Below are positions 31,393 through 44,329 of a stretch of 64,000 nucleotides of DNA, in pieces. How positions within the stretch are numbered: position 1 is the first letter of the stretch; every line of letters starts with the position of its first letter. The stretch comes from Botrytis cinerea B05.10. Its lineage: Eukaryota; Ascomycota; Leotiomycetes; Helotiales; Sclerotiniaceae. Position numbers and translations under genes: made by a program. The notes beneath the pieces were generated by a model. That model saw only the letters and a program-made list of their open reading frames with translations, was not told the origin of the DNA and did no database searches. Location of the stretch: assembly GCF_000143535.2 (NCBI RefSeq), contig NC_037323.1, forward strand, positions 186,001 to 250,000. The letters are read 5' to 3'.

Positions 31393-33707
31393 ATGTCGTC
31401 GCAATATCCTTCGGTTCAGAGTTTTTTTCGGAAGGAGGGTAAGGGGGATTGTGGACTGTCTGCTTTGGAGGTGGTGGGAGAGCAGAGGGGAGGAGTTGGG
31501 AATGGGAAGGGTGATGGGTTTGATAGGGATTGTGGAGATGGAAGGATGTGGAGAGGGGGAGGGGGAGATGGAGAAAATGATGGGGCGGCGAGGAATGGGA
31601 AAGATGAGAAGGATGAATTGGGTGATGGATTCACGGTGAGTGCATATGAAAAAATTGACCGGCTTGGTTTGTTTCGGGCAGTTTGTTTCCATCTTGACTT
31701 TCCTTTCGGGCTTGGGGATTATGTGTTCTCAAGGTTTGAAGAGCGGCATCAATAAATGTCTTGAGTTCTGTGCGATTTGGGCGCACTTGATGTATGTGAT
31801 TGAGGGAAGATGAGAATGGAGGAATGCTATTGATAGAGTTTGTTGACTGACATACTTGGGGCGATAACAGGAAGAAGAATTACATGAAGCAATGGATCCT
31901 TTGGCTAAAAAGTGGAATCCGAGCAGAGAGTATGAGAGTATGACAGTGGGAGAATTGATTCCTGGTATGTACTTTTTGGATATTTTTCCTGTGTTTTTGA
32001 GGGTCTCAAGTCCATGATCACATTTTGAGAAGCTGTCCCTTTGGATATTTCTTCAATGTGGTTTTCTTACGTGTAGAGGATTGAAGTTTTCCCCAGAGCA
32101 CCACGAATGCCAGAGAGGGAAATTATGGAAATTGATGAGCGCAATTCTGTGAGAAACTCACTAACTCATGAATGTTCAGGACCAAAAGCAGTTACATTCA
32201 TAGGCAGAGTGGTTAGTTTCGCAACAATCATTGGGAAAAGTGCCAAGCAAGCGAGAGCTAGAGGATGGCATTATGTTGGTGTTCGAGGAGAGGGTGGTGT
32301 TGTTTCGGTGAGTGGTGTTTAGTTTTCTTTCAAGATTTTCCTGCTATTCAGTTCAATCGCCACTGCAATGTATGTCCTTTTACCTACACGGTGTCGAAGA
32401 TCATTTCAACTGACACGAAACCCATAATACAGATAAAACTATACTTCGCAAATCAATCCTATCCCCTCAAATTAGGTCAACTTCTCTCGATTTGGACAGC
32501 ATTCATATCTGATACTTCCAAAGCCGACGGTGCATCTACAGCCGGAATTCTCGTTTGCGCAAACTTATTTCCTGGTCGCAATACCAGTGATCACTTGATG
32601 ATTCATACTCATTCCGGTGCAGCAGACGTGTGTCGTATTCCTCTCGGTTATATTAAAGGCGAACCATTGCCCGGGCTCATGACGTTAGAAGCGTATCTGA
32701 ATGGAGGATACGATGGAGTTCCAGATGTGAAATTACTTGTTTGTGTTAAGAGTATCGGGGCCACGAAGAAGATTGTTAAGAAAGATGGAGGGGAAACAAC
32801 TCTGATCGAAGTAATTCTCTTTGATCATACTGGCGAAACGAAAATGAAATGCTGGTCGGATTTAATCGAGAGTGTTAAGGAATGGATTCCGAGAAAAACT
32901 ATCCTGCTAGTTTTAAATCCAATGCATAAGCTTGATTATGGAGGCCATGGTACAATAGCTTGGGGAAGAAATACAATGGTGGATGTGGAACCGGAGTTTG
33001 CAGATGCAGATTGGTTGAGAAAATGGGCAAATGAATTGACGAGGAAGGAAATTATAGGAATAGAATTTCCGAGTGAAGTTTGGGGAGAAGAAGATATTGA
33101 GGAAGCGATCTATGGACCTAGGACGGCATTGTTTGGATTGAGGGATATAGAGGAGTGGGTTAGAAGTGGTGAGGAAGAGAGTTTCACGGGTTGGATTAGT
33201 GTTGTCTTGATGGAATTGAGCTTGGTGAGGATTTGGAGGAGGAATATGTTGTTTTGTGGGGAATGGTTTGTTATTTTTTTCTTTCCCTTTCGGTTTTGCA
33301 TTTCCATGGACGCTGAATTTTGCGAAAGATGCTCACTAATCGTCACCAAATATAGTTGTGGTATTCCGCTCTACTCCTCCACTCCCAATCTCGGATGTCC
33401 TCACTGTTTGAAGCCCGTACAACTTGTCATGAATCCAAAGATAATTACGACATTGATCGATGAGACGGGAATGATAAGTGGAGGTAAACTCGTCTGGAGT
33501 GAGAAAGCGTGGAAGGAGTTATTGGGGAGAGACACGCAAGAAGTTTGTGAGATGGGGATTGAAGAGGTGAAGATGTTGGAGTGTAGGATGGTGGGTTTGA
33601 GGATTAGTTTGTGTTTTGGGTGGGTGGGAGAGGATGATGGGGGAGGAGGAGGGGCAGGGGCAGAGGGGGTTGGAGGGAGATTGTGTGTTTTGGGGATTAG
33701 AAGTTAG
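31393..33707 (+). CDS. OB-fold/zinc-ribbon protein of the RPA1/MEIOB type
   Basis: Five exons, 31393..31635, 31871..31964, 32180..32307, 32433..33265 and 33356..33707, encode 549 aa; the frame stays open through every junction. The N-terminus MSSQYPSVQSFFRKE resembles a PCNA-interacting peptide. A low-complexity Gly/Asp region follows, then DPLAKKWNPSREYESMTVGE and an OB-fold-like stretch (AVTFIGRVVSFATIIGKSA to QLLSIWTAFIS). A second OB-like block contains LIEVILFDHTGETKMKCWSD. Near the C-terminus C430, C433, C447 and C450 form a zinc ribbon, completed only when intron four is removed, then QLVMNPKIITTLIDETG. This order resembles single-strand-DNA-binding proteins such as RPA70 and meiotic MEIOB. 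A role in DNA repair or meiosis is inference. A glycine run (GGGGGAGAEGVGG) lies near the end. Confidence 0.8.
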
Positions 33708-34409
33708 GAGTTGAGAGTTAGGGATTGAGTACAGGGGTCTGTGGATGAGGATCAGAATGGAGATGTGATGGTTATGCGGAGATTACTTACCCATGATATT
33801 GCAAGTGCTAACTGCTCATATATACGCGTGGGCACACAAAGTCTGCATCGAGCGTAATGGAAGAGAGTATGAATTTGGAAAATGTTTGCTCGCTACAGCT
33901 TTTTCTTCGCTATCAATCTCAACTTTCGATTTTCATATTTGCGTGGCTGGATAGCTATTCCATCCAGCCCTTTTCAATTTGAGAAAAGTGACACCTTGCA
34001 TCTTGGTATGGATATAAATTTGCATTTTTCATATTCGTGTGGAGACTTGATAATGTGTGATGGAGATGTATAAAGGTATTTTTCGATCATTTCTGTGTTG
34101 TTGGAATGTTGGAGTGTTGGAGTATTGTAGAGATTTTGGATTTTATCTAGCAGTGTTATTTACCTATTCTCTTCTTTATATGCTGCGTGGAAAATTGGAA
34201 TGGAAATGGGGAAAAGAAAGAAAAATGGATGGGTTGGGATGTTGTGGTGATGTTATGGTGATAGAGTATTGATTATATGGTAGTAGTTAATATTTAAGAT
34301 GGAAGATTGAGATATAGTGATGTGGTGATTGCATAAGTGAATTGGTAGGATAGGATAGGGTAGATTGGGGAAGGAGATATGGGTGGAGATGGAGATGGAA
34401 CGAGCTTTC

Positions 34410-34438
34410 GGTGGTGGTGGTGGTGGTGGTGGTGGTGG
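34410..34438. repeat. GGT trinucleotide repeat
   Basis: About ten GGT units. Confidence 0.9.
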
Positions 34439-34561
34439 ATAAGAGGATAGAAGAAAAGAATTGTGAAGGGAGAGTGATGGGATAGGGAAACGAAATAGTT
34501 CGTTAAGCGAAGAGAAGAGAAGAGAAGAGAAGATCTCGAAGGAAAAGCGAGAAGGAAAGAA

Positions 34562-34590
34562 AATGAATGAATGAATGAATGGATGAATGG
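34562..34590. repeat. GAATGAAT tetranucleotide repeat
   Basis: AATG/GGATG units, similar to 26295-26330. Confidence 0.85.
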
Positions 34591-34913
34591 CTCGCAGTAT
34601 TTGTGTGGAAGTTGTCAGGTCTGGATTCTGAGAGGTTTGAGAATCGTTGGAGAGATTGGGTAGGGGTGAGGGTGAGGGTGAGGGAGGGGGAACAGACAAA
34701 AGAGAGGAATGGGAAGATTTTTGATCGTGAGTGGGTAGGGTGAGATGCGATGTCTTCTTTCTTGACTGGGAGTGGGTATTAGGAAAGATTAAAGTAAAGC
34801 GAATACCGATCTTGTCACCAGGCCTCTGAAGTTGGGATTGAGATGGAAAGTTGAGGAGGAGAGAGGAGGAGGAGGAGGGGTCTATATTAAACTTTCGGAT
34901 CTCTTGGGTGTGA

Positions 34914-34937
34914 TTTTTTTTTTTTTTTTTTTTTTTT
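34914..34937. repeat. poly-T run (24 T)
   Basis: An uninterrupted homopolymer tract. Confidence 0.92.
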
Positions 34938-37900
34938 GGATAGAACTGAGATGTGGATGGATTCAAAAGTTCCATCTTTGGATTCTGGAGGAGAAATCAC
35001 ATGGGACTGGGGGTTTCTTGTGTGCAAAGGAGACGGGAGTTATCTGGTTAAATGAGGGATTTGGCGAGGCTGTATCTGAGGGAGTGGTGATTTTGGATTG
35101 GATATTCGACGATGAATTTTCTTCATTGCTATAATATGGTTTTTTTTTTATTCGGGACTCGGGTTCTCGTCCGAGGTCTCTCTTTTTTTATTTATTGTCG
35201 GTTTTTGCACCTGTGAAAATGATTATGGGATCATGAAGAAGTCCTGATGATGTGCATTTGAGAGTGATCAGTCAAGGGAATGAGGGAAAATGGAGCTGTA
35301 TGGTTTACTTGTGGGCTTGCGGATCGGTAGAGTGGAGAGAAGCAAGAAGTCTCAGATCTCCATCGCAGTGTCTGCGAAAATGGGTTGGGGAGTTGGAGAG
35401 GAGGAATCAGGAGAAGGGAGGATATTTATAACAGGCGAGGAAGATGGCATGGTGGGGATGGAGATGAATGTTACTGGGGGTTGACGAGGTAGATCAAAGA
35501 CGTGATGAGGTGGATAATGGGGAGAGAAGAGGGGTATACGGATGGCTTTAATTTTAGCACTAGATTGATTGGTGAATACTCACCACCCTCTTGCTACGAA
35601 GTTTGAATCTTTTACCCATGGATTACCTAGCTTCAGAATATCAGGGCTATAATGTGTTATTTACTTTGTCTCCTCTCTATTTTAAGGAGATTGGGGAAGT
35701 ATTCTTGTCAAGATCAGGAGTCTGAGAAAGAGTGTCTTGATCTGAACAGTCCCCTGAACCACATGGGTAAATTGGGTGTTCAAATATTTTGAGAAGGAAG
35801 TTTTACTGCCAAAGTTGGAAGTTTTGCATGAAGAGATGATGATGGCAACAATTTTTTTTATTTATTGTTGTTAAACTTTTTTGTCATTTTATTCTTTTAT
35901 GATCCTTTATATCTGCTCGCATTTCACCTCTGTCGCTTCCTGATTAAAAGTGATGAACTGCAAGAATATCCCTTGTTTACCTTGAATCTTGGCTCGATGA
36001 CGAACAGACTCCTTGATTTGGAAATCTGGGGCAGGAAAGAGTCTATAAATGGTGTAGGGGATGGGTTATATCGCTTAGGATGTACGATTAGTGGGTCTGA
36101 CGAGGAGCGAATGGAAGAGGTGAGTCAAGCGATATGAATGAGAATAGACGACACACCCGGTATCAGGAACAAATAGTATGAGGTTTTGCAGATTGAGCGG
36201 TTGCGATTCAGGGAATTAGTGATCCGGAGATTGTGGAAAAAAATTCAGAGGATGTATGTAATAAGCCCCATCTCTATTTAAATTTCAATGTGTTAATGAT
36301 AGCCAACCAAGCAGCATCAAAGATATTAAAAAAGGGTTCCGAAAATGTACTAAGTTGTTCCGCTTGGTTTGTTTTCTTCTAGGGTAGACACAGGAGGAAT
36401 CTAGTTGTGATGGTTGATGTACAGATCCATTGATGAGAGATCGTGGTTTTTTGGGAAAGTAACTGTATGTAGGTATCATGGTGCTTCATGAACTATTTTG
36501 TGCTATTGCAGAACCTTTCTCGATCCATTTCATTCTGCGAGAAAAATTGTAAAGATTATCAGCTACTATCGCTATCGAATATTACTGTTGCTCGTTGGCA
36601 TGATCTCGGAATTATAAAGTGAGCACTAATCGATTACGTCGTTTCTGAACTCTATCTTTTCTGTCAATCTATAGATATGACGCTGGTACTTCGGAAGAAT
36701 TTAGTCGTTTATTTGTTCTGACTACTTTATCCATCGAAGTCCCTCATGTACGGTCTGTCTTAGGGCTGTTTTCTTGTGATGTGGAATTAGAATAATGGTA
36801 GAGGGTTTATGTACAGCGAAGGTTGTAGGCTATAGCGTTATCTACTCCTATAAAGTGGAGAGCGGAAGGTTGTTGTGGAGGTGTGTGAGAGACATGTGAA
36901 TAATCAAAGTGGTAGGATTATTAGAAGATGTAAATGAATGAATAATAAATGGAGTTGTGATACGAATCGTGAGGGAAAATGGGCTAAGATCTACAGAGTA
37001 GGTATGTGTATTAGAACATAACATTCAGTATTGTAGTGAATATAAATAAGCTACCCACTCGGGTTGTTCGTCTTGATTTGAGCAGTACATGAACAAAACA
37101 ATGGCGCCCTTAAAAGAATGGCGTCTATTGTTAATTTGATATGCGTATAGGAATATCTATCTGGAAGCGCGGCTTGGTAGTAGTCTGTGCATCTCCTACC
37201 AACCTTTAAGAAACACTCTTGGTATTCATCTTGCTGATTAATTATCTGCCACTGCCAAACTACAAGAAATGGGTTTCTTTTTGTTGTTGAAAATTTTCGT
37301 TCAACCTTTTTAACGTTCCCTGGGATTTTCTTTCGATGCGAAAGTACTCCTTGCCCCTTGATTGAAGAAAATACAAGGTCCTCTTTGCACAACGATAATA
37401 GTGTAGTTCGAGTCTTCGAGATTTAGTCTTCTGCGAGATAAGGAGATGAGAGGAGTGTTCCGCACTTCTGTATCTTTTTCGAACAAAGAACACAAAGTGT
37501 TTTGGAAAATATTGGTTTTGAGTGAGTGAGCAGAAGTTAGAGGGATGGATATGAAAGCAGTGGAAGTGTAGTATGGACTCCACGAATTTTCTGTTCCCAC
37601 CAGACATAGAAGAATAATGTCGTTTGTACGGGAATCTAGATGTATCAAAATAATGTGTGTGCATGAGCCGTTAGGGATACTATAATCTATCTGCCTGCAA
37701 ATTATATCAAAGATCAGACGAGATGCAAGCGAAATGTGAGGAACGTATTCGTACTGTTCAATGAGAGACTTTGAATCTTAGAGTTGGGTCCAAAAGAGCC
37801 AGCAATTCTAGCTGAATTATGTAGTAAAAGCTCTTTCATGTGGCATTCTTACACGTTGATATTTTCAGAATTCTGTGTGGTATGCAGGGGCTAAAGTGGG

Positions 37901-40801
37901 ATGGACAAAGTTGAATTGAGGTGCTTTCGGATGTATCTCAGCTGGTTGTCATTTGGTTTTAGATGTCAGTTCTCTTCATTACTGTCGATTTTCTTGTAAC
38001 TCTTCCCGTCGGAAGGTATGGATGTCTCATCTGCGCTCAGCCCAGCAACATCCGCTCTCCCCACATATTATCTTAAATATACAAATTTCTCGTATGTTAT
38101 CAAATTGATTCGCCTTTTGGACACTTCTTGAGCTGGTATGGTGATCCAGTCAGTTTAGATTTAAAAAAAGAAACGAGGAACCAGGAGCTTTTTAATTTGT
38201 GTTGGTCTCACTTCCAGTAGGTTCCTGACAGAACATTTGATGAATGGGCAATGTTTATAGTTGTAATTACATACTACAAGGCCAATATTGAGAGAGAGAG
38301 ATTGAGGTTATGTGTAGAAACCGGGAGAGTGCTGTGAATATGAATAAATTTCTATTATCAAAAGATTTCACCCTAAGCTTATAAGTGCTTTGAGTTTGAT
38401 AGTTTATTTCTGCAATAATGTTGATTTCACTATGTCTCGACACATTGCAAGTTCTCAAAAACGAATCTCCCTTATTTTGTATACAATCTTATTTGAACAA
38501 TAATAGCAGTCTTTGTGGTACTGCAACTTGGAAAGAATAGGGATAAAGCTATCATCAAACTTGATGGCTCGATGACAACAAGTGACCGTCTGCCGCCGTC
38601 TATATCATTCCTGGCTTCCTCTTAAGAATTAAAAGTACTTCTTCTAGCTCTCTGACAACAAATTACTCGCTTTTCGAATAATAGATTCACTCTGATAAAT
38701 GTTTCCTGTGGTTTTTTCGCCACCGTTCCTGCCATAGAGTTACAATCATGCTGTTATTCTTAGAGACATTCATTCTCACTCAAACGGCAGATTCTCCTCT
38801 GAATTGGGTATCAAAGAATAAGCTTGTACTCTCTGCCTGCACTACCTGCACTGCCTGAGCTCGATATTTTGGTAGTCTCGGAAACCAAAAAAGTAGTCAC
38901 TACTCAATCGTCACCATACTTCTTTGTTTCATTCTATTTTCTCTGGCTGTGAATGTTAGAGAAGTTTAGCCAATAAAATCTATCTCTCTTATACACGCCT
39001 TTTCTTTTTCTTAGGAGATTACCTCGATGGTAATATCTCCCAGTTAAATCACGATTACATGACTTTCTCAGTATAAAAGTACTCGTAGCTATGCAGATTG
39101 AAGCCTTTTATATTAAAGTAAGGGTAAGGTAACTGGGGACGTTCATGGCGAACTAATTTTCAGATTTATTTGGGCTTATTTGAACTGGAATTAGATGGAA
39201 ATTGAAGCACTCATTTGATAACAGAAGACGACCACTCGAGTTAGCAAGTCTCAAAGATAAAGTCCAATCAACAATCTTATTATTGTCGTCCCATAACCCA
39301 AGTGATAGCTATCGTTTGATTCTGGTAATGTTTATCGGTATATTGAGAACTTATGAGATTTTCGACAGCAATAAATGTTACAGACGAAAGTTATGCATTA
39401 CCTTCATCAGATACCTCATTCAAAGCCACGTTTCACGATAGTTACACTTGCTCAAATGTTAAGACTTCCAAGTCAAATGGCTTTTGACGGCCTTCGAGCA
39501 TGCCTTTCTTGTGGTTGGACAACGATCTAATCAACTGAAATTCATATATAGAACTCTTTGCGCTGCAAAGCACAATCATATTTTATGCCGCTCAACGATC
39601 CAATAGCAATAATGTACCGTTTTTCTTGGATGAGGGAGGGGAATGAATTTTCTTATTTCTTTTATGGGTGAATCATTTGGTCATCTAGGTCCTTGGGAAG
39701 AAGATATCCTTATTGAGTATATGAATGGAGGACATGCAGTGAATTATTTAGATTTTAAACATTCTGAGATTGAAGATCGTCGACTTCGAATCTGGGCGCC
39801 TCATTTAAGAGACTGAGGAGAGAAGAATTTGCAAGCCCAAGCAAGAAAATCCGTGGTGAAGGCGAAATTTCTATGGAGTTTTCGGTAATTTCGAGATAGG
39901 TAGGTGGATAGGTAGGTGGCACAACGAAATCTCGCCGTCAAATAATAAGTTTTCTGACCCTGATAACCCTGAGCCGTCAAGCATCTAGAAGTAAAGATTC
40001 GAGCTGGTAGCTCGAATGGAAACTAACCCAATTCAATGGTAACCAAAAAGACTTCTTGGCAACTAAACAAACAAAGACTTGTACTTGACTCTCATACTTC
40101 TTTCTAACCATTTTTGAAAGTATTTTGAATCAACGACTACTCATCCGCTGTAAGACCTCAAGACATGTTTTTTCCCGATTCCAATCTTTCTCAAATAATG
40201 TTTGATCAATACTGATGTAGAAACTCAGGTATGGTGATGATGCGTTGCGAAATGTGAAGTGAATCAATATCCAGTAACAAGGCTTCATTTCATAGTCCAA
40301 ATGCACATCACTTTATTGTCTCTTAAAGATCGATCTTCATTCGCTCCGCGAAGATTTCTCTTATGCCCCACCACCACAAGAGATACAAGACCCAGAAAAT
40401 CAAGGTCACTACAAGTAGATTATTGAAAGTTCTCAAGTGCCTATAGGCCATAGTCCTCTTGGCACTAAACATACGTTGGATAATTCGTCCTATTTTCGGG
40501 GTGAGATATGAAACTTATGACCCATTTTCGGATGACGAACGATGAAACATGAAAGCAGTGAGATGATAGTAGTTTTAGTAAGAATAGCAATAGATGGAAA
40601 CATGTTCTAGGAGTTCAGAGGGACTTTTTAGCGATAGCTAGAAACATACGCACAATTCGAGGTATTGCATGTGAACCTGGTGGAATATTCAAGTGTATGA
40701 TTTTCCTTAGTTTAGTGTAAGAGTTCAAAAAGATCTTGTACTTCGCCTTGGTTTGATGCCGAAGCTGATGTATCTACACCCAATCAATCGCAAGCCGATT
40801 T

Positions 40802-41197
40802 TTGAAAACCAAAAGGTGTCAATCTCATTTCATCTCTCGGATGGAAATGCTTGCTCATCCAATACCCCAAGAATCCCAAATATACCATTGGAACGACCCC
40901 AAAAGACCTCGAAATAGTCTTCAATACCGCTTACACCATCTCCGCAGACCCGCAATTTCGTATTTCCTTGGCAAAAATGAATCTCAGCCCACGCTAAGTA
41001 GGCGAGGAGGATCCACTGTTACCCCTCATTCTCACCACCATGACGACAATAGTGAATCTCAATATGGACTACTTCCACAAAGAGCAAGAGTATTTATATT
41101 TCACGAAGGGCCTCAGAATTCTTTTTTGCCAGACAATGCGATAGTGAAGCTACACGACTTTGCTTATGGAAAGACGAGAGCCGATGGGAGTCGTTGA
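40802..41197 (+). pseudogene. possible relic of a protein gene, family unknown
   Basis: One 131-codon frame spans the patch but has odd His/Arg/Pro composition. A second frame over the same bases reads EIVFNTAYTISADPQFRISL and continues after one stop as VNLNMDYFHKEQEYLYF, which looks more protein-like. This could be a frameshifted relic, but no family motif is recognisable. Confidence 0.15.
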
Positions 41198-42008
41198 TAT
41201 TCGGCGTACAAGTAAATAAAGTTTGTCAATATGCCATGGTTATGATCAGGAAAACACGCATTGTTATCAAAATCTGGATGATTTCTGATGAGTTTGCAAG
41301 AAGATAAGTGATAGCAAAAACAGAGAATAGATACGATGAGATAGTCCAGCTGACAATCCACACCATATCATTCTTTATCGACAATTGAAAACGACCAATA
41401 ACTCTACTTAAAACACACTTCTATCCCCGTTCTTATTATCGAAACCAAGGCTCTTAAGAGAGAATATACGATAGTTCTTAATAGACAAAACCATCAGCTA
41501 TCTCGAACAAGAGACCAAATTTAGTCTCTGACTGTGTGTGTTGGTTTGGGGATTTGGTAGGAATTCTTCGCTATTTAATTACAGGAATTTTTCACTTTGG
41601 AGTGAGCTATGATAAGTATGAAGAGCTATTGATATACCTCTATGGATCATGCTATTCTTTCCTATCCAACTACCAAAATATGCCGAGTACCCAAAAAGAC
41701 AAACATAATAAATAAGCACCCAACTCCTGATATTACACTTTCAAACTACCATGACGCTGAGAAATACTGTTTGATATGAATTCTCCTTGCTATTAAAAGT
41801 AAAATTCCGAAAACGATCGACATTCTAGAAATCAAGCTTTGCTTTTCTACTTAACTTAGAGATACCATCCACAACCTAAGTATTGGCCGAATATCGACAG
41901 CCAAAATGTAATCAAAAAGATTTCAGTTTATACCCCTTATGATTTTGGACGAAACTAAGAACAACGGCCAGAAGTATGAAATTCCAAATTTATCTCTTCT
42001 CTCGCGGT

Positions 42009-42169
42009 GTAAATGATCAGTTCGACAACTATGCCGAGTATGTAGACTTCAAGCCATAGGGTTAAAACCTGCAGACAAAATTCTTGACCTTGGAGATCTT
42101 CATATTGTAGCTGGGATAAACATGATGTGGGTGGGTTCAGTCTTCAATAAAGTAAATTTACGAATTTGA
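42009..42169 (+). pseudogene. fragment resembling a class I methyltransferase
   Basis: One frame reads VNDQFDNYAEYVDF and ends in a stop. A frame offset by two bases then reads LQAIGLKPADKILDLGDLHI. Together they look like the start of a SAM-dependent methyltransferase up to motif I. The glycine-rich motif (normally LDLGxGxG) is disrupted after the first glycine and the frame stops at 42167-42169. It lies 300 bp from the end of the cluster dehydrogenase gene, so it may be a decayed cluster member. Evidence is limited to about 35 residues. Confidence 0.25.
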
Positions 42170-42467
42170 AGACCCAATTTAGCAGTATATTTAGCGTAAG
42201 GCAGAGAGGGGTGGAAAATATACAGATGAAAGGGAGTGGAAGATAATGAACTGAACAACGGAGGAAGCTATAATTAAACAAAGCGATGAGGATATGCTAT
42301 ATTCGATGTCAATATTCAATCCGAGGATTGTGAAATGAAGATATTGTGTCATTATTCATATCCATCAGCAAACCACTGCAACAGCAGCAACTCAATTTAC
42401 CACCGCCGTCACAACTCCCATTATTAACCGATTGATATTCCCAGACCCTCATAATTGAATTAATCTC

Positions 42468-43581
42468 TCAAATATGCGCCGTAACTGTCATGCCAGCATC
42501 GACAATCAATCCCGATCCATTAACATAACTAGCGGAAGGGCTACACATAAAAACTGCAATATTCGCTAACTCTTCTGCCGTAGCCGCTCTTCTTGCCGGT
42601 GAAGCTTTTTGAATAATTGCTTCGAGTCCTTTCCATCGCTCTAGACTGCGTTCCAGCATTGAAGTTTGTACCCATGATGGACAGAGTGCATTTATCCGGA
42701 TTTGATGTTTTGCGTTATCGACGGCTTGCTTGGTGTCAGTTTTAGAAATTAGGGGCACGGATCTCTAGGCCATGTGCGGGTAAGGCTGAGGATATATGAG
42801 AACATAGATCACATACCGGCGACTTTAACTATTCCCATCATCGCATGTTTGGAAGCAACATAAGCCATCATTCCCGGGGCTGCAATATACGAAAAAGCAC
42901 TTGCGATATGCACGATAGATCCTCGACCCAGACTTCGCTCGTCGCCATGACGACCCTTAGTCGTAAGAGGCTCTTGTGTCGACATGGCTTTAGTTACTGC
43001 TCGTGTGATCAGCATTGTTCCGCGTGTGTTGACGGAAAGAGTTTCGTCAAAATTGGCGATATCAAGGTCAGAGGTTGGCTTGAGAGAGGTGGCTCCTAGC
43101 TAGAATACAGTTAGAAAGCTGCATTAGAGTAGAATAATGTTCTCGCAGGGTCATCTTGACGAGGAAAGAAGAAGAATCGTCAGAGAAAAGTGAAAAAAGA
43201 TTTCGACTTACACCAGCACTATGAACAAGATAATCGATTCTTCCGAATTTCTCTACCATCCTGTCAACCATCGACTGAACACTATCTACATCCGCAACAT
43301 CAACTTGAATTGCAAAAGATTGATAACTAGAGTTCTTTGCAAAGCCATTACTCTTCTCTGCACTCATCTTGGCACCTTCGAAATTGATATCTGCAAAAGC
43401 CACGACGAGAGCACCAGCTTCGGCAAATGCGTAACCCGTCTCACGACCTATACTTGCAGCTGCCTGTGATACAATGTCAGCAGTTAGTATGATAGTTTCT
43501 GAGAAATGAATAGTTTGATGATGAAAAGAAGTTACTCACACCTGTGACGAGCGCAACACCAGTGACTTTCGCAAACGACAT
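42468..43581 (-). CDS. classical short-chain dehydrogenase/reductase
   Basis: Four exons on the minus strand, 43581..43540, 43463..43212, 43099..42817 and 42724..42468, encode 277 aa, normal for a classical SDR. Features are TGAAASIGRETG from residue 13 (TGxxxxIG cofactor motif), DVADVDSVQSMVDRMVEKFG, HSAG, N122 of the LSVNTRGT helix, and the catalytic S165, Y178 and K182 (IASAFSY, YVASKHA). The C-terminus has INALCPSWVQTSM and YVNGSGLIVDAGMTVTAHI, as in 3-oxoacyl-reductase-like enzymes. The acidic residue after strand two (AFADINFEGA) suggests NAD(H) rather than NADP(H). It is divergently transcribed from the LovG-like hydrolase through a 748-bp shared promoter and probably oxidises or reduces a polyketide intermediate; that role is inferred from position. 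Confidence 0.92.
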
Positions 43582-44329
43582 GGTGAGGTGAGTATGTGTG
43601 AAGACAACTGGAAAGAGATCAAATGCTAGTTTCGACGGTCTTGAGTCTTTGAAGTGTCGAGGATGTCAAATTCCAAGGATCTTTCGTATTGAATGATGTT
43701 TAAATCCTCTGTCAATTACTTGTTTGTTTCTTGAGAATATGTGATTGTATCCATCCGGACTCTAGAGACAGATTTGCGGCGCCTCGGCACGGCCCTTATC
43801 ATTGTGTGACCCGATCATCGTTTCTTGGAATTACTGGTCATTGAGAGTTATTACCCGAGGATTACGTAACGAATGAACTAAAGGTATCTAGGTGGATGAA
43901 TCATACTAGACACTTTGAGTGATTATCAGTCGGTGTTGAACTTGAATTTTTATTGGATGGATGGTAAAACCTGTGCCAGAATGGATAAACGGGTAGTTCT
44001 TGGATCTCGAGGAAGTGGTGAGCCTGACAGGGTAGTATACCCCTATCAAGACAGCCGCAGTCTATTCAAGTATACCTATTCAAGTATGTAATGAGGTTCT
44101 ACAACACAAGTGCTTATTTTTCATGCCCCAAGTATCTTCCCAAAGTACCTCCTCGTATTGAGCCAGCCTCATCAGCTTCTTGGGTATCACAAATACTCCG
44201 TCATCTCTAGGCCGGTTCGTAATGAAACCAGTAAGCGTCGAAACTTTTCCATCTTTCATAAATACCATCAAACTCGAAAGCTCTGAAACGCACAGTCAAA
44301 CTCTTTGATTTCGAAGAAGCAAAGTGAAA
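43582..44329. promoter_or_regulatory. shared divergent promoter, dehydrogenase and serine hydrolase
   Basis: This 748-bp spacer lies between two divergent starts. It contains a GC-rich patch at about 43776-43794 (GCGGCGCCTCGGCACGGCC) standing out from AT-rich surroundings. A 63-codon minus frame (44080-44271) with QYEEVLWEDTWGM reads protein-like but matches nothing I know. Co-regulation of the two genes is a reasonable expectation. Confidence 0.4.

Larger units (their letters stand above)
33708..42467. other. 8.7-kb region without an intact gene
   Basis: This is the largest gene-free stretch of the window. The first 1.3 kb is purine-rich with GGT (34410-34438), GAATGAAT (34562-34590) and poly-T (34914-34937) repeats. 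The rest is ordinary AT-rich DNA with short, unrelated frames. Two places look like relics: a multi-frame protein-like patch at about 40802-41200 and a methyltransferase-like fragment at 42009-42169. I see no transposase, reverse transcriptase or terminal repeats. Confidence 0.5.

Noticed and set aside
33708..42467. Transposon as explanation of the gene desert
   Set aside because: No transposase, integrase or reverse-transcriptase motif, no long terminal or inverted repeats and no target duplications were seen by eye.
44080..44271. 63-codon minus frame with a protein-like tail in the divergent promoter
   Set aside because: Too short, no family match, and inside a promoter region with no room for a matching upstream exon that I could find.
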